A stretch of DNA of 64,000 nucleotides from Marinobacter salarius (GCF_032922745.1 NZ_CP136693.1:620001-684000); one strand, 5' to 3'. Counted from the stretch's first letter, positions 18,779 through 28,213 are shown. The notes: a model not told the origin generated them from the sequence alone. Numbers and translations are program-made.

Positions 18779-18877
18779 GGTGGGAGGCAACTGCCGAAAA
18801 ACGCCCGTGAATACGTCCCTGTAGGGCTCGGTCGCGCCATCCTTGGCGCTCCACGTTTTCGGAAGTTGCCTCCCACC
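18779..18877. repeat. 99-bp inverted-repeat element between metI and metQ
   Basis: Arms of about 24 nt (18779-18803, beginning GGTGGGAGGCAACT; 18854-18877, ending AGTTGCCTCCCACC) are nearly perfect inverted copies with one mismatch and one extra base. They flank a ~50-nt core (GTGAATACGTCCCTG ... GGCGCTCCACG) that is itself partly palindromic. The core start (GTGAATACGTC) recurs at the right window end. It resembles a REP/MITE-like intergenic element of marine gammaproteobacteria. Transcribed with metNI, it would fold into a long hairpin that could lower or stabilise part of the operon mRNA. Confidence 0.7.
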
Positions 18878-18900
18878 ATCCACCTATAATCGGGCTGTTG

Positions 18901-19578
18901 TTATTTGCGGCTGAAATATAGAACCAAACGATCTCCAGCCATTTGTAACAACTGTACGAAAATAACCAGTAGGGCTACGGTAATGACCATTACATCGGTC
19001 TGGAATCGTTGATAACCGAAGCGGATGGCCAGATCGCCCAAGCCGCCACCTCCGACAACGCCGGACATCGCTGCATAAGAAACCAGCGTAATCGCGGTTA
19101 CGGTAATACCGGCAATGATCCCGGGCAACGCCTCCGGCAGAAGGGCTCCGAATACGATCTGCTTTACTGTCGCGCCCATGGCCTGGGTAGCTTCGATGAT
19201 TCCCCTATCCACTTCGCGCAAGGACGTTTCGACCAAACGTGCAAAAAACGGGGCACCCCCAGCCACCAACGGCGGAATCGCACCGGCAACGCCCAATGAC
19301 GTGCCGATCAGCATGACAGTGAACGGGATCATTACAATCAGCAGGATGATAAACGGTACGGAACGCAGCACGTTCACCACAAAGGACAGCACCGCATAAG
19401 CGATGGGCTGTTCCAGCAGTTGGCGCTTGCCAAACAGGAACAGCAGAACGCCTACCGGCAGGCCGATCAGCACGCTGAACAGCAGCGACATGCCCACCAT
19501 CACCAGGGTGTCCCAACTGGCCCAGCCGATCTCGGTCCAGTCCACGTTGCTCAACAGGTCTCCCATCAAGGCTTCCAT
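18901..19578 (-). CDS. metI: Methionine ABC transporter permease
   Basis: 225 residues with five transmembrane segments and the binding-protein-dependent permease loop EATQAMGATVKQIVFGALLPEALPGI, which contacts the ATPase MetN. Usual family length is ~217. The start codon shares one base with the metN stop (TGATG), so translation is coupled. Works with MetN and MetQ to import methionine. Confidence 0.95.
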   Translation of the reverse strand: MEALMGDLLSNVDWTEIGWASWDTLVMVGMSLLFSVLIGLPVGVLLFLFGKRQLLEQPIAYAVLSFVVNVLRSVPFIILLIVMIPFTVMLIGTSLGVAGAIPPLVAGGAPFFARLVETSLREVDRGIIEATQAMGATVKQIVFGALLPEALPGIIAGITVTAITLVSYAAMSGVVGGGGLGDLAIRFGYQRFQTDVMVITVALLVIFVQLLQMAGDRLVLYFSRK

Positions 19579-20585
19579 CAGCGCAGCACCTCCACGTGAA
19601 CGTCCGCCGCCTCAAAGGCCTGCATGGCGGTATCGAGATTGCCGCCCACCAGCGAGAGGGTCAGTTGGCCGTAGGGCGTGTCCTTGATGTGGTCAATCCG
19701 GCCGGAGAGGATACTGAAATCCACGCCGGATTCCCGTGCCACGCTACCCAGCAGTGGCGTGTAGGTGGATTCGCCACGGAAGGTCAGTCGCAGGATGCGG
19801 CCTTTGGCGTGCTGCAGGTCCTGCTGCATTTCCTCATGGTCGATGCTTTCGCTCTCGAAGACAAAGTCCCGGGTGGTGGGGTGTTTCGGGTGCAGGAAGA
19901 CATCACTGACCGCACCCATTTCAACGACTTCACCGGCATCCATCACCGCTACCCGGTCGCAGACACGGCGTACCACGTCCATCTCATGGGTAATCAGTAC
20001 GATGGTCAGGCCGAGTTCGCGGTTGATGTCCGCCAGCAACTTCAGGACCGATTGGGTGGTTTGCGGGTCGAGGGCGCTGGTGGCTTCGTCGCAAAGCAGG
20101 ATCGTTGGGCGGCAGGCCAGGGCGCGGGCGATGCCGACACGCTGCTTCTGTCCACCTGAGAGCTGCGATGGGTACTTATTGGCCTGATCCACCAGGCTGA
20201 CCCGTTTCAGCAACTCGTCCACCCGGTCACGAATCTCGGTGCGGGAATAAATGCCCGCGAGTTTCATGGGAAAGGCAATGTTGTCCGCCACCGTTTTCGA
20301 GGACAGCAGATTAAAGTGCTGGAATATCATGCCCACCTTGCGACGGAAGGCCCGTAGCTCACTGGCGTTGTAGCCGGTGATGTTCTCATCGTCAATCAGG
20401 ATGCGACCACCGGTGGGTGGCTCCAGCAGATTGATCAGGCGCACGAGGGTGGACTTGCCCGCGCCGGAGTGGCCGACGATGCCAAACACCTCGCCGGTGT
20501 CGATGGTCATACTGGTGGGGTGTAGCGCGGGGATCGCCCGCCCACCTACCTGGTAGGACTTCTGTACCTGGTCAAATACAATCAC
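19578..20585 (-). CDS. metN: Methionine ABC transporter ATP-binding protein
   Basis: 335 residues from the GTG at 20585, close to the E. coli length of 343; a longer reading adds 54 residues with no domain. Walker A GHSGAGKSTLVRLI, signature LSGGQKQRVGIARAL and Walker B ILLCDEATSALD are all intact. The C-terminal ~90 residues form the NIL (ACT-like) domain that binds methionine and mediates trans-inhibition. I see no MetJ box or SAM riboswitch in the 170 bp upstream, which is shared with the divergent HDOD gene. Confidence 0.94.
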   Translation of the reverse strand: MIVFDQVQKSYQVGGRAIPALHPTSMTIDTGEVFGIVGHSGAGKSTLVRLINLLEPPTGGRILIDDENITGYNASELRAFRRKVGMIFQHFNLLSSKTVADNIAFPMKLAGIYSRTEIRDRVDELLKRVSLVDQANKYPSQLSGGQKQRVGIARALACRPTILLCDEATSALDPQTTQSVLKLLADINRELGLTIVLITHEMDVVRRVCDRVAVMDAGEVVEMGAVSDVFLHPKHPTTRDFVFESESIDHEEMQQDLQHAKGRILRLTFRGESTYTPLLGSVARESGVDFSILSGRIDHIKDTPYGQLTLSLVGGNLDTAMQAFEAADVHVEVLR

Positions 20586-20756
20586 AACGTTGCCTTGTGA
20601 ACGCTTTGTCAGCGCCTTGTGGGTGCAGAGGTAAAACGCGCGATTATAAACCAAACCGATGGCAAACCCGAATCCGCCACCTTGGTAAATCCCCTTACAC
20701 CATTTGCCACCTGACACGGCGGCCACGACTGAACTAGACTGACTCATTACAAGAAC

Positions 20757-22208
20757 ATGACTAACAATCCCGAGGCGCGCGCAATTTTGACCACAAAAAC
20801 CGAGACTTCGCCCTCAAGGATGAACTCGACCCAGGCATGGGTGACCTACCTCAGCAAAGTGGAACTGCCGGTACTGGCAAACACTCTCCGCAGAATTGGT
20901 GAACTCACCGACAGCAGTAACAGCACGGTTAACGAGCTTGCGAACGTTATTCTCAACGACGCCCAGCTCACTTCCCAGGTGCTTCGGCTGTCCAATACAG
21001 TGTTCTACAACCAGACCCGCACCCAGGTAAGCACTGTAAGCCGCGCCATCACCCTGATCGGCTTCGACGCCGTGAAGTCCATGGCCATCTCGTCCCTGAT
21101 CGTGGACTCCCTGCTCAAACGCAACGACCGCCCACACCTGCTTCGCTGCCTGGCCCGAGCCATTCACGCCGCCGTCCAGGCCCGCTGCCTGCTGCCAAAG
21201 CGCAACGAACACGCCCTGGAGGAGGTGTTCATCGGGGCCTTGCTGATGAACATTGGCGAATTGGCTTTCTGGTCCTGCGAGACCGAGCAGGCCAGTGAAC
21301 TGGAATCCCGGCTGCGCGAGGGGGAGCCGACACTGGAGGCCCAGAAAGCTGCGCTCCACACCACCTTTACCGAAATTACCCGTGGCCTGGTGGACGCCTG
21401 GTCACTCGGCCCCTTTATTCGCGAGGTGGTTGCGCCCGGGCAGGCCAATTCGAAGGCCGCCAGCCTGGTGCGCCACTCCGTTGAGATGGCAAAGCTGTCC
21501 GAGAGTGGCTGGCGCGGCGACGACATGGAAAAAGTCATGGAAGCCCTGGGGCAGGACATCGGAGAGAACCCTGCAGCTGTTCGGGACCAACTCAAGGTGA
21601 ATGCCGGAGAAGCCGCGCGGGTCGCGGTGTCGCTGGGCATTCCCCAGGTGACCGCTCTGATGCCTGGCAGCCAGGGCAGCTCCGGCGAGGAGGCGGTGCG
21701 TGCACCAGAGGTGGACCCCAATCTGCAGCTACAGATTCTCCGCGATCTTACCCACAGCCTTACCGACAAACCGGACATCAACGAAGTCTGTCAGTTGGTC
21801 ATCGAAGGCATTCACCGGGCAATCGGCATGCAGCGGGTTGTGTTGCTGATGAGCGACCGCAGCGGGCTTGAACTGGTGCCGCGCAAGCTGGGTGGCAGGG
21901 GCACCGAAGCCTGGAAGGACAACTTCACCATCCGCAAGGATGGCACCGGTCCTCTCGGGGCGCTCTTACCCCACGCTGATTGCAGTGTCTATCTGCCAAA
22001 AACGAAAACTGAAGGCGTTACCTACGATCGCTGGCTAGGGAAAGTGCCAGCGCTGATCGGCCCCCTGAAAGCCAAGGGGCGACTGGTCGGCCTGTTTTAC
22101 GCGGACAACGCGGCGGCAGACTATGTGCCGTCCGACGATCAGCTGACGGCGTTCGGACACTTTGTCCAGAACGCCCAGCTGTGCATCACGTTGCTATCGA
22201 GCCATTGA
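20757..22208 (+). CDS. HDOD-domain signalling protein with C-terminal GAF-like domain
   Basis: 483 residues. The HDOD domain (about 30-230) shows VELPVLANTLRRIGELTDSS, NDAQLTSQVLRLSNTVFYN and AITLIGFDAVKSMAIS. HDOD proteins are HD-fold relatives without hydrolase activity that regulate stress, motility or c-di-GMP pathways. Residues about 325-480 look like a GAF sensor (DKPDINEVCQLVIEGIHRAI and GRLVGLFYADN). The start may be the ATG at 20757 or the one at 20820, where AAGGA lies immediately upstream. Confidence 0.88.
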   Translation: MTNNPEARAILTTKTETSPSRMNSTQAWVTYLSKVELPVLANTLRRIGELTDSSNSTVNELANVILNDAQLTSQVLRLSNTVFYNQTRTQVSTVSRAITLIGFDAVKSMAISSLIVDSLLKRNDRPHLLRCLARAIHAAVQARCLLPKRNEHALEEVFIGALLMNIGELAFWSCETEQASELESRLREGEPTLEAQKAALHTTFTEITRGLVDAWSLGPFIREVVAPGQANSKAASLVRHSVEMAKLSESGWRGDDMEKVMEALGQDIGENPAAVRDQLKVNAGEAARVAVSLGIPQVTALMPGSQGSSGEEAVRAPEVDPNLQLQILRDLTHSLTDKPDINEVCQLVIEGIHRAIGMQRVVLLMSDRSGLELVPRKLGGRGTEAWKDNFTIRKDGTGPLGALLPHADCSVYLPKTKTEGVTYDRWLGKVPALIGPLKAKGRLVGLFYADNAAADYVPSDDQLTAFGHFVQNAQLCITLLSSH

Positions 22209-22288
22209 CCAATTCCCCTTACGGTCATAGCTTGTACAGTTTCGCACTATGCGGATGGGGCCGGCTGGCTCGCCATTGTTTAAAAAAT

Positions 22289-22309
22289 GAGGCTCACAGA
22301 GTAAGCCTC
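22289..22309. terminator. Short bidirectional terminator
   Basis: GAGGCT (22289-22294) and AGCCTC (22304-22309) with a 9-nt loop, flanked by AAAAAAT on the left and TTTG on the right. It lies between the convergent HDOD and aldehyde dehydrogenase genes and should work best leftward. Confidence 0.6.
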
Positions 22310-22321
22310 TTTGCATAGGCT

Positions 22322-23899
22322 CTAAACAACTCGTTTCCCATCCACTAGCTGAGAGACGTTCAGCGGATTGCCATCGCGAAGCGCTTCAGGCAACAGCGCC
22401 TGGGGCAGGTTTTGATAACAAACCGGGCGCAGGAAACGATAAATGGCAGCACTTCCAACGGAGGTGGTCCGTGAGCCTGAGGTGGCCGGGAACGGCCCTC
22501 CATGCACCATGGCATGACATACCTCAACCCCGGTCGGCCAGCCATTCGCCATCACCCGGCCAGCTTTTTCTTCCAGGATGGGAAGCAGCAATCTGGCCTG
22601 CTCAATATCGCCCTCGTCCATCTGTAGGGTGGCCGTTAGCTGCCCCTCAAGCTTTTCTGCAACACGCTTCAATTGCGCCATATCGTCGCATTCGATCACA
22701 ACGGAGCAGGCTCCAAACACTTCGTCCTGGAGGCTCTGATCACTGATGAATGCATCGGCAGAGGTGGTGAACAGGGTGGCCTGGCATTGATTGGGAGCTC
22801 CGCCCTCCTCTCCGTTACCCACCGCGCGAACACTGTCGTTCTCAGACAGCGCTTTGACTCCTTGTTGATAGGCATCATGGATGTCTGGCGTCAACATGGT
22901 TTGAGCTGCCACTGCGGCGATGTTCTTGCTCGCCGCTGCAACAAATTCATCGAGTGCCTGGCTGCGGAGGGCAATGACTAAGCCCGGGTTAGTGCAGAAC
23001 TGGCCAGCTCCCATCGATAGAGAGCCAACAAAGCCTTCGGCCAGCGCCTCGCTTCGTGACTGCAAAGCGTTGGGTAGTAAAAATACCGGGTTGATACTGC
23101 TCATTTCGGCATAGACCGGAATCGGCTGAGGGCGAGACTGAGCCGTCGCCATCAAGGCCATACCGCCACGACGTGAACCGGTAAATCCGACGGCCTTTAT
23201 TCGCGGGTCTGATACCAGCGCCTGACCAATCTCGTTGCCGGAACCAAACAGCAGTGAAAACACACCCTCGGGCATGTCACATTGCCTGGCAGCGGCTTGC
23301 ACTGCGAGGCCTACCAACTCGGACGTGCCAGGATGAGCCGCGTGTGCTTTAACGATAACGGGACAACCGGCAGCCAGGGCCGACGCGGTGTCACCACCGG
23401 CAACGCTGAATGCGAGCGGGAAGTTGCTGGCGCCGAACACCACGACAGGGCCCAGGGCAATATGCTGCTGTCGCAGGTCAACTCTGGGTAGGGGTTTGCG
23501 CTCTGGCAAGGCCGGATCGATACGAACATCCAACCATTCACCGTCGCGAACCACGGATGCGAACAGACGTAGCTGGCCACAGGTCCGCCCTCGCTCACCC
23601 TCAAGGCGGGCGCGAGGAAGGCCGGATTCGAGCATCCCGCGCTGGATCAGTTCATCGCCGAGCGCTTCGATCTGGTCGGCAATGGTGTCCAGAAATGCCG
23701 CACGCTGTTGCGGTGATGACGTTCGAAAATCGGCGCTTGCCAACTCGGCTAGCTCGCACGCACGATCAAACTCAGCCGAGCCCGCGCTTGGATAAACCGG
23801 CTCAAGTCGCTCACCGGTGGCAGGATTGACTGCCTGAATGGGAGCCCCTGTTGCGACAAAGGCTTCTTGGCCAATGAGTTGCTGACCTTTAGGTTGCAT
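22322..23899 (-). CDS. Aldehyde dehydrogenase, alpha-ketoglutarate semialdehyde dehydrogenase-like
   Basis: 525 residues. The NAD(P)-dependent ALDH fold carries FGASNFPLAFSVAGGDTASAL (155-175), FTGS (239-242), general base Glu265 in AEMSSINP and nucleophile Cys302 in GAGQFCTNPG. The longer form and the AEMSSINPVFLLP region match the dehydrogenases that oxidise 2,5-dioxopentanoate (alpha-ketoglutarate semialdehyde) to alpha-ketoglutarate in sugar-acid and hydroxyproline breakdown. It is the last gene of the leftward rraA-tctCBA-aldh cluster, 113 bp after tctA. The exact aldehyde is inferred. Confidence 0.85.
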   Translation of the reverse strand: MQPKGQQLIGQEAFVATGAPIQAVNPATGERLEPVYPSAGSAEFDRACELAELASADFRTSSPQQRAAFLDTIADQIEALGDELIQRGMLESGLPRARLEGERGRTCGQLRLFASVVRDGEWLDVRIDPALPERKPLPRVDLRQQHIALGPVVVFGASNFPLAFSVAGGDTASALAAGCPVIVKAHAAHPGTSELVGLAVQAAARQCDMPEGVFSLLFGSGNEIGQALVSDPRIKAVGFTGSRRGGMALMATAQSRPQPIPVYAEMSSINPVFLLPNALQSRSEALAEGFVGSLSMGAGQFCTNPGLVIALRSQALDEFVAAASKNIAAVAAQTMLTPDIHDAYQQGVKALSENDSVRAVGNGEEGGAPNQCQATLFTTSADAFISDQSLQDEVFGACSVVIECDDMAQLKRVAEKLEGQLTATLQMDEGDIEQARLLLPILEEKAGRVMANGWPTGVEVCHAMVHGGPFPATSGSRTTSVGSAAIYRFLRPVCYQNLPQALLPEALRDGNPLNVSQLVDGKRVV

Positions 23900-23962
23900 A
23901 TTCTTGCTCCTACATTGCGCGTAACAGAAAACAGGATTGGATCCTGACGCATCTACAATTGG

Positions 23963-23995
23963 CCCTGCTCGGCATCGTATAGTCGCCGAGCAGGG
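23963..23995 (-). other. Strong hairpin between tctA and the aldehyde dehydrogenase gene
   Basis: CCCTGCTCGGC (23963-23973) and GCCGAGCAGGG (23985-23995) form a perfect 11-bp stem with an 11-nt loop. No T-run follows on the minus strand. It probably protects or partly ends the tctCBA message, setting the ratio between transporter and dehydrogenase. Confidence 0.55.
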
Positions 23996-24012
23996 TTGGT
24001 TTAATGGCCTCG

Positions 24013-25542
24013 TTAAGTGCTCTGAGCAGCACCAACTGGTTTCTTGAGCGGTTTTTTGATCGCAAGAAAGTAAACAAAAACGAGTGTGAGAACGACGAAG
24101 AACAAACTGTCCAGGCTGGTAAAGAATGTCATCGGATTGCCATTGGAAAGGGCCAGCGAGCGCCGCAAGAACTCTTCCAGATTAGGGCCAAGAATGAACC
24201 CAAGCAGCATCGTGATGACCGGGAAATCATGCTTTCTCAGGTAGTACGCCAGCACACCCAGCACCAATGTCATCATCATCTGGAACGTTGAATACGTGGC
24301 AACGTAACTGCCTACCACGGCAAGAAGGGCAATCGCGCCATAGAGCACGTCCTTGCGGATCGAGACAATCTTGATGAAATAGGGGCCCAGCAAGAACAGT
24401 GTCAAGGGAATCAATATCACGGCACTGAACAGGAGTGAGGCGAGCACCGGCGCAATCAAATCAGCTTGGCCGGCCATCAACTGTGGGCCCGGCTGAATGC
24501 CGTTAATGACCAGGACCCCGAGCATAATGGCGGTAATCGGATCACCAGGGATGCCGAACGTCAGCATGGGCACCAGTGCGCCGCCACAGACGGCATTGTT
24601 GGCGCTTTCCGATGCGGCAATCCCTTTTGGGTTGCCCTTGCCAAAGCTTTCAGGATTTGAGGACGTGCGTACTGTTTCAACGTATGCCAGAAAGGCGCCC
24701 ATCGATCCACCTGCACCAGGCAACGTGCCGACTGAATAGCCGATCAACGCTGATTTGACGTAACAGACGATGCCAACCTGACGAATCGCGGATAATGGGG
24801 GAATGAAATCGCGACGCCTGATCGTAACCGTGCTCATCGCTTCAGTGGTTTGGCGGGTTTCCTTTGACGACCCGGCCTGCATCAGTATCTCACTGATCGC
24901 AAAGGTGCCGATAATAACCGGCATTAGGTCAATACCTGCGGTGAGGCTGCCGAACCCAAAGGTGAAGCGGGTGACAGGCTCCATCGCGTCCAGTCCTATC
25001 GTTGCCAGCATTAACCCGATGCACGCAGCCATCGCCGCTTTAATCATCTTGCCGCGTTGCGCGATGACAATGACAATCACGGCAAACGCCAACAACGAGA
25101 ATTTACCGGTGGTCTGCACCAGCAACGATGCCTCGGCAATGACGGGCGCGAGTCCAATCAGCAGCATCGCGCCCAAGGCACCTCCCGCCATCGAACCAAT
25201 GGCAGCGTGCCCCAGCGCCAACGCTCCTTTGCCCTGTTGTTGCATTGGGTAGCCGTCGAGGGCTGTCATCATTGATGAGGGCGCGCCGGGGATATTGATG
25301 GTGGTCGCTGTGATGCTGCCGCCACACATACCCGCCATATAAATACTGGCGCAAGCCATCAATGCGGTGGTGACATCCAGGCTGTATGTCAGTGGTAATA
25401 GCAACGCCAGCGCCAACGTTGCAGTCAACCCAGGAATGGCGGAAAAAATAGTACCGATGATAAAGCCTGCAATCACGTAGGCCAGCACCAGGGGGTCGAG
25501 CAGTTTTGTGAAACTGCCGGCTACAAGTGTAATAAACTCCAT
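24013..25542 (-). CDS. tctA: Tripartite tricarboxylate transporter large permease
   Basis: A 509-residue TctA-family protein with about 10-12 transmembrane segments. Conserved stretches include GTIFSAIPGLTATLALALLLP near residue 30, GAPSSMMTALDGYPM near residue 85 and SESANNAVCGGALVPMLTFGIPG near residue 310. With TctB and TctC it takes up a carboxylate using the ion gradient. A GGGGAGG ribosome site precedes the ATG, which overlaps the tctB stop by one base (TGATG). Confidence 0.95.
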   Translation of the reverse strand: MEFITLVAGSFTKLLDPLVLAYVIAGFIIGTIFSAIPGLTATLALALLLPLTYSLDVTTALMACASIYMAGMCGGSITATTINIPGAPSSMMTALDGYPMQQQGKGALALGHAAIGSMAGGALGAMLLIGLAPVIAEASLLVQTTGKFSLLAFAVIVIVIAQRGKMIKAAMAACIGLMLATIGLDAMEPVTRFTFGFGSLTAGIDLMPVIIGTFAISEILMQAGSSKETRQTTEAMSTVTIRRRDFIPPLSAIRQVGIVCYVKSALIGYSVGTLPGAGGSMGAFLAYVETVRTSSNPESFGKGNPKGIAASESANNAVCGGALVPMLTFGIPGDPITAIMLGVLVINGIQPGPQLMAGQADLIAPVLASLLFSAVILIPLTLFLLGPYFIKIVSIRKDVLYGAIALLAVVGSYVATYSTFQMMMTLVLGVLAYYLRKHDFPVITMLLGFILGPNLEEFLRRSLALSNGNPMTFFTSLDSLFFVVLTLVFVYFLAIKKPLKKPVGAAQST

Positions 25543-26006
25543 CAGTTACCTCCCCCCAACGTCGGGAGCCTGACCCCAAAAAGCAGTTCGAATATGAAAT
25601 ACCCAAGCGTGACGATCACGATTGAAATGACGGCCTTTTGAATCAACTTCTCTTTTGAGGAAAACATCAACATCATTGAGAAAACAAAGAGCGTTGAGGG
25701 AATAAAATATCCGATCGCTGAAAAGGCAATAATGTAAATAAAGATACAAAAAATGATGATCGGAGCAGCGTAGGGGCTATTTTCATTACTCGTATCTGCC
25801 ACATTTCTTTTTACAAGAGTCCATTCTTTGAAAAGCAGAATTCCACTAAACAGCACTGCAAAAGAGCCGACAATCATGGGGAAGAATGAGGGTTGAAGAC
25901 GCCCGTCTGCTATTGGATTTCCAAGATTAATGGCAGTGACGAAATATCCGACTGAAACGATAAATATGAAAAAATGAAAGATGATTTTTTTATATATATA
26001 AAACAT
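25542..26006 (-). CDS. tctB: Tripartite tricarboxylate transporter small permease
   Basis: 154 residues from the ATG at 26006, with AGGGG 9 bases upstream; a longer in-frame reading adds a hydrophilic 23-residue extension. Four predicted hydrophobic segments, with PSFFPMIVGSFAVLFSGILL in the TctB pattern. Its base composition is clearly more A+T-rich than the flanking genes, with many AAA/ATT/TTT codons, suggesting recent transfer or relaxed selection. It forms the membrane domain with TctA. Confidence 0.9.
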   Translation of the reverse strand: MFYIYKKIIFHFFIFIVSVGYFVTAINLGNPIADGRLQPSFFPMIVGSFAVLFSGILLFKEWTLVKRNVADTSNENSPYAAPIIIFCIFIYIIAFSAIGYFIPSTLFVFSMMLMFSSKEKLIQKAVISIVIVTLGYFIFELLFGVRLPTLGGGN

Positions 26007-26064
26007 ATCATGCACCCCTGGGCACCCCCCTATCAGCGTTGCAGGGGGGATGCGAGCCACTTCG

Positions 26065-27030
26065 TTACAGATCAAGCTCGTCCATAACTTTGAACGTTTC
26101 AGATTGCAGGCTATCTATCCACGCCGGCACGTCGTCAGCGCCTAACCAGCTCGGCGTTACACCGACGCCCGCTACCCAGGTTTGAAACTCTTCGCTCTCA
26201 AACGCATGCTTGAAAGAGCTTTCAAGTTTGGCGATCACTGCGTCTGGCGTATTCTTCGGAGCCGCCAGCAGAACGAAGCTTCCTGTCTCCAACTCATAGC
26301 CCAGAGTGTTAATGGGGGGAACATCCGGATACGATGGGTTCTGCTCTGACGCAAGCTCTACCACCCCTTTGACATCCCCTGATTCTATAACTCCGCTAAA
26401 GTCCCCCAGGCTTGAAATGGCTGCATCCAGTTCACCGGACAGGAGCGCTTCAGCCTCGGCGCTTGAAGATCCCGGGTACGTGATCACATTGAACTTGACC
26501 CCAGCCTGCTTCTCGAGGCGACGGACGGCGAGATAAGGCCCGGACCCTCTGGGAGCAACCCCCACGCGGACGCTGTTAGGTTCGGCTTTGGCTGCGTCAA
26601 TCAGTTGCTGGAAGTCGGTAAAGCCAGATTGCTTCGATACCACCACGGCGTCTGCTTCGCGAGTGATTCGGGCGATAGGGGTCATGTTTTCGAGCGAATA
26701 ACCTGGAACCATTTTGCCGCGCGGAAGGGTGATCACGCTGTCGTAGGTCAGAACACCGATGGTGTGACCGTCAGGTCGAGCACGGGTCATCTGCATCAAA
26801 CCGGACGCGGTCACGGCACCGGCGATGTTTTCTACATAAATAGAAACCGGCATTTGCTGCTCGGCAATATTACCGAGCTTTCGCGATATGGCGTCGGCGC
26901 CGCCGCCGGCTGGCCAAGGGACGATAAGACGAATGTCGCGGGAAGGAAATTCAGCCGCAGCGACGGTTGAAGCGAGCAGGCAAGCGCCGAGAACGCAAAC
27001 CAGCTGGTTTTTCAATCTTCGTAAAATCAT
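26065..27030 (-). CDS. tctC: Tripartite tricarboxylate transporter solute-binding protein (Bug family)
   Basis: 321 residues with a signal peptide (RRLKNQLVCVLGACLLAS, cleavage near VAAA-EF). The Bug/TctC fold follows: FPSRDIRLIVPWPAGGGADAISRKL and later APRGSGPYLAVRRLE. The protein binds a carboxylate in the periplasm and delivers it to TctAB. The 58-bp gap to tctB and 120-bp gap to rraA suggest one operon. The ligand is unknown. Confidence 0.94.
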   Translation of the reverse strand: MILRRLKNQLVCVLGACLLASTVAAAEFPSRDIRLIVPWPAGGGADAISRKLGNIAEQQMPVSIYVENIAGAVTASGLMQMTRARPDGHTIGVLTYDSVITLPRGKMVPGYSLENMTPIARITREADAVVVSKQSGFTDFQQLIDAAKAEPNSVRVGVAPRGSGPYLAVRRLEKQAGVKFNVITYPGSSSAEAEALLSGELDAAISSLGDFSGVIESGDVKGVVELASEQNPSYPDVPPINTLGYELETGSFVLLAAPKNTPDAVIAKLESSFKHAFESEEFQTWVAGVGVTPSWLGADDVPAWIDSLQSETFKVMDELDL

Positions 27031-27150
27031 GGCTATATCTCTTTTGTTTGATTGTTATTTATAGGCACTTAATTTCTTCAGTAATCTATTGAGAGCGAGG
27101 CGCGAATACCGTTGTGGATTATTGTTTCCACCTCGCAGGCCCGGTGACCG

Positions 27151-27873
27151 CTATGCTTTTTGGCTGTTGTACTCCTCCAGGGTTTCTGCGTTGGGAGGGT
27201 ACAGACCTATGACTTTGCTTCCCGCCCGAACTTTTTCCAGCACAAAGTCTTCGAAGAGCTCCATCGCTAGTGCTTCTTCGGAAATTTCCTGTGCAATCTC
27301 CAGAGGGATGACGATGATGCCGTCACCATCGCCGACCAACACGTCGCCAGGATTAACCATCACACCGCCACAACCGATCGATACTTGTAGGTCTACCGCG
27401 TGGTGCTTGGTCAGGTTGGTTGGGGCACTTGGTTTGGCGCAAAAAATCGGCATGTTCATTTCAGATGCGTCATTGAAATCTCTGATGCCCGCATCGGAAA
27501 CAAAGCCTGCGCACTTGCGAACTTCCAGACGAGTGAGAAGAATGCTCCCGGCAGAAGCAGCTGTTGCGTCCTGCCGACAGTCTGAAACCAGCACCATGCC
27601 TTCCGGAACGGTTTCAACGGCCAGGCGCTGAGGGTGCTCAGGACTTTTGAACGCCGCAACGGTATCAATGTCTTCACGAGCCGGGATATAGCGCAGGGTG
27701 AATGCCTGACCGACCATCTTTAGTTTCTGCTTGTTGATAAGGCTGACACCTTGGATATAGGTGTTACGCAAGCCCCTTTTGAAGAGTGCGGTGTGCAGCG
27801 TTGCTGTCGACACACGACGAAGGTCATCGATAACTCTCTGACTTATCTGCATATTTTGGTTACTTGTTGTCAT
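27151..27873 (-). CDS. RraA-family protein (4-hydroxy-4-methyl-2-oxoglutarate aldolase / oxaloacetate decarboxylase-like)
   Basis: A 240-residue RraA-like fold. MVLVSDCRQDATAASAGSILLTRLEVRKCAGFVSDAGIRD contains the conserved GxxxxxxAxxxGxxGxVxDGxxRD-type loop, followed by VSIGCGGVMVNPGDVLVGDGDGIIVIP. Such proteins are metal-dependent aldolases or decarboxylases of 2-oxo acids, or RNase E regulators. Beside a carboxylate transporter and an aldehyde dehydrogenase, a catabolic enzyme is more likely. Glycines in the loop are partly replaced (SAGSILL), so activity is not certain. Confidence 0.82.
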   Translation of the reverse strand: MTTSNQNMQISQRVIDDLRRVSTATLHTALFKRGLRNTYIQGVSLINKQKLKMVGQAFTLRYIPAREDIDTVAAFKSPEHPQRLAVETVPEGMVLVSDCRQDATAASAGSILLTRLEVRKCAGFVSDAGIRDFNDASEMNMPIFCAKPSAPTNLTKHHAVDLQVSIGCGGVMVNPGDVLVGDGDGIIVIPLEIAQEISEEALAMELFEDFVLEKVRAGSKVIGLYPPNAETLEEYNSQKA

Positions 27874-27926
27874 GCATACTTACCTTGATCGAATGGAACA
27901 CACACTCGACTGTACGTTATGGGATT

Positions 27927-27968
27927 TTACAAATCAAACAACTTTTTACAACTTTTGGATTTTTGTAA
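27927..27968. promoter_or_regulatory. Candidate operators in the 340-bp rraA/GntR divergent region
   Basis: TTACAA occurs at 27927-27932 and 27946-27951, and its inverted copy TTGTAA at 27963-27968, in an A+T-rich stretch about 55-95 bp upstream of the rraA-tct operon start. Such spaced half-sites are plausible for the adjacent FadR-type GntR regulator. The rest of the 27874-28213 intergenic region shows no gene and no hairpin I can support. Confidence 0.35.
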
Positions 27969-28213
27969 TAATTAGTATGGTGACAATCGGCATGGAGGCT
28001 TGTCGGGAGTTGGCACTAGGGGTTTAGCTTGCTGAAAAATGCTTCGGAGTGATACAGTTTTACGACTTTTACGCTATTTTATTGATAATACGCGCAGAAA
28101 TCGCAAAGATACTGCCAGTCATTGTATCGAGGACTGTTTGGCGCGAATGGCAATCAGAGTTGCTAAAAGTTGTCTTTTACGGCGCTTATCGCCCTGTTCT
28201 GGTCGTTTTAACT

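Noticed and set aside
20586..20756. SAM riboswitch or MetJ operator upstream of metN
   Set aside because: No AGACGTCT repeats and no S-box-like helices or terminator can be recognised in this region.
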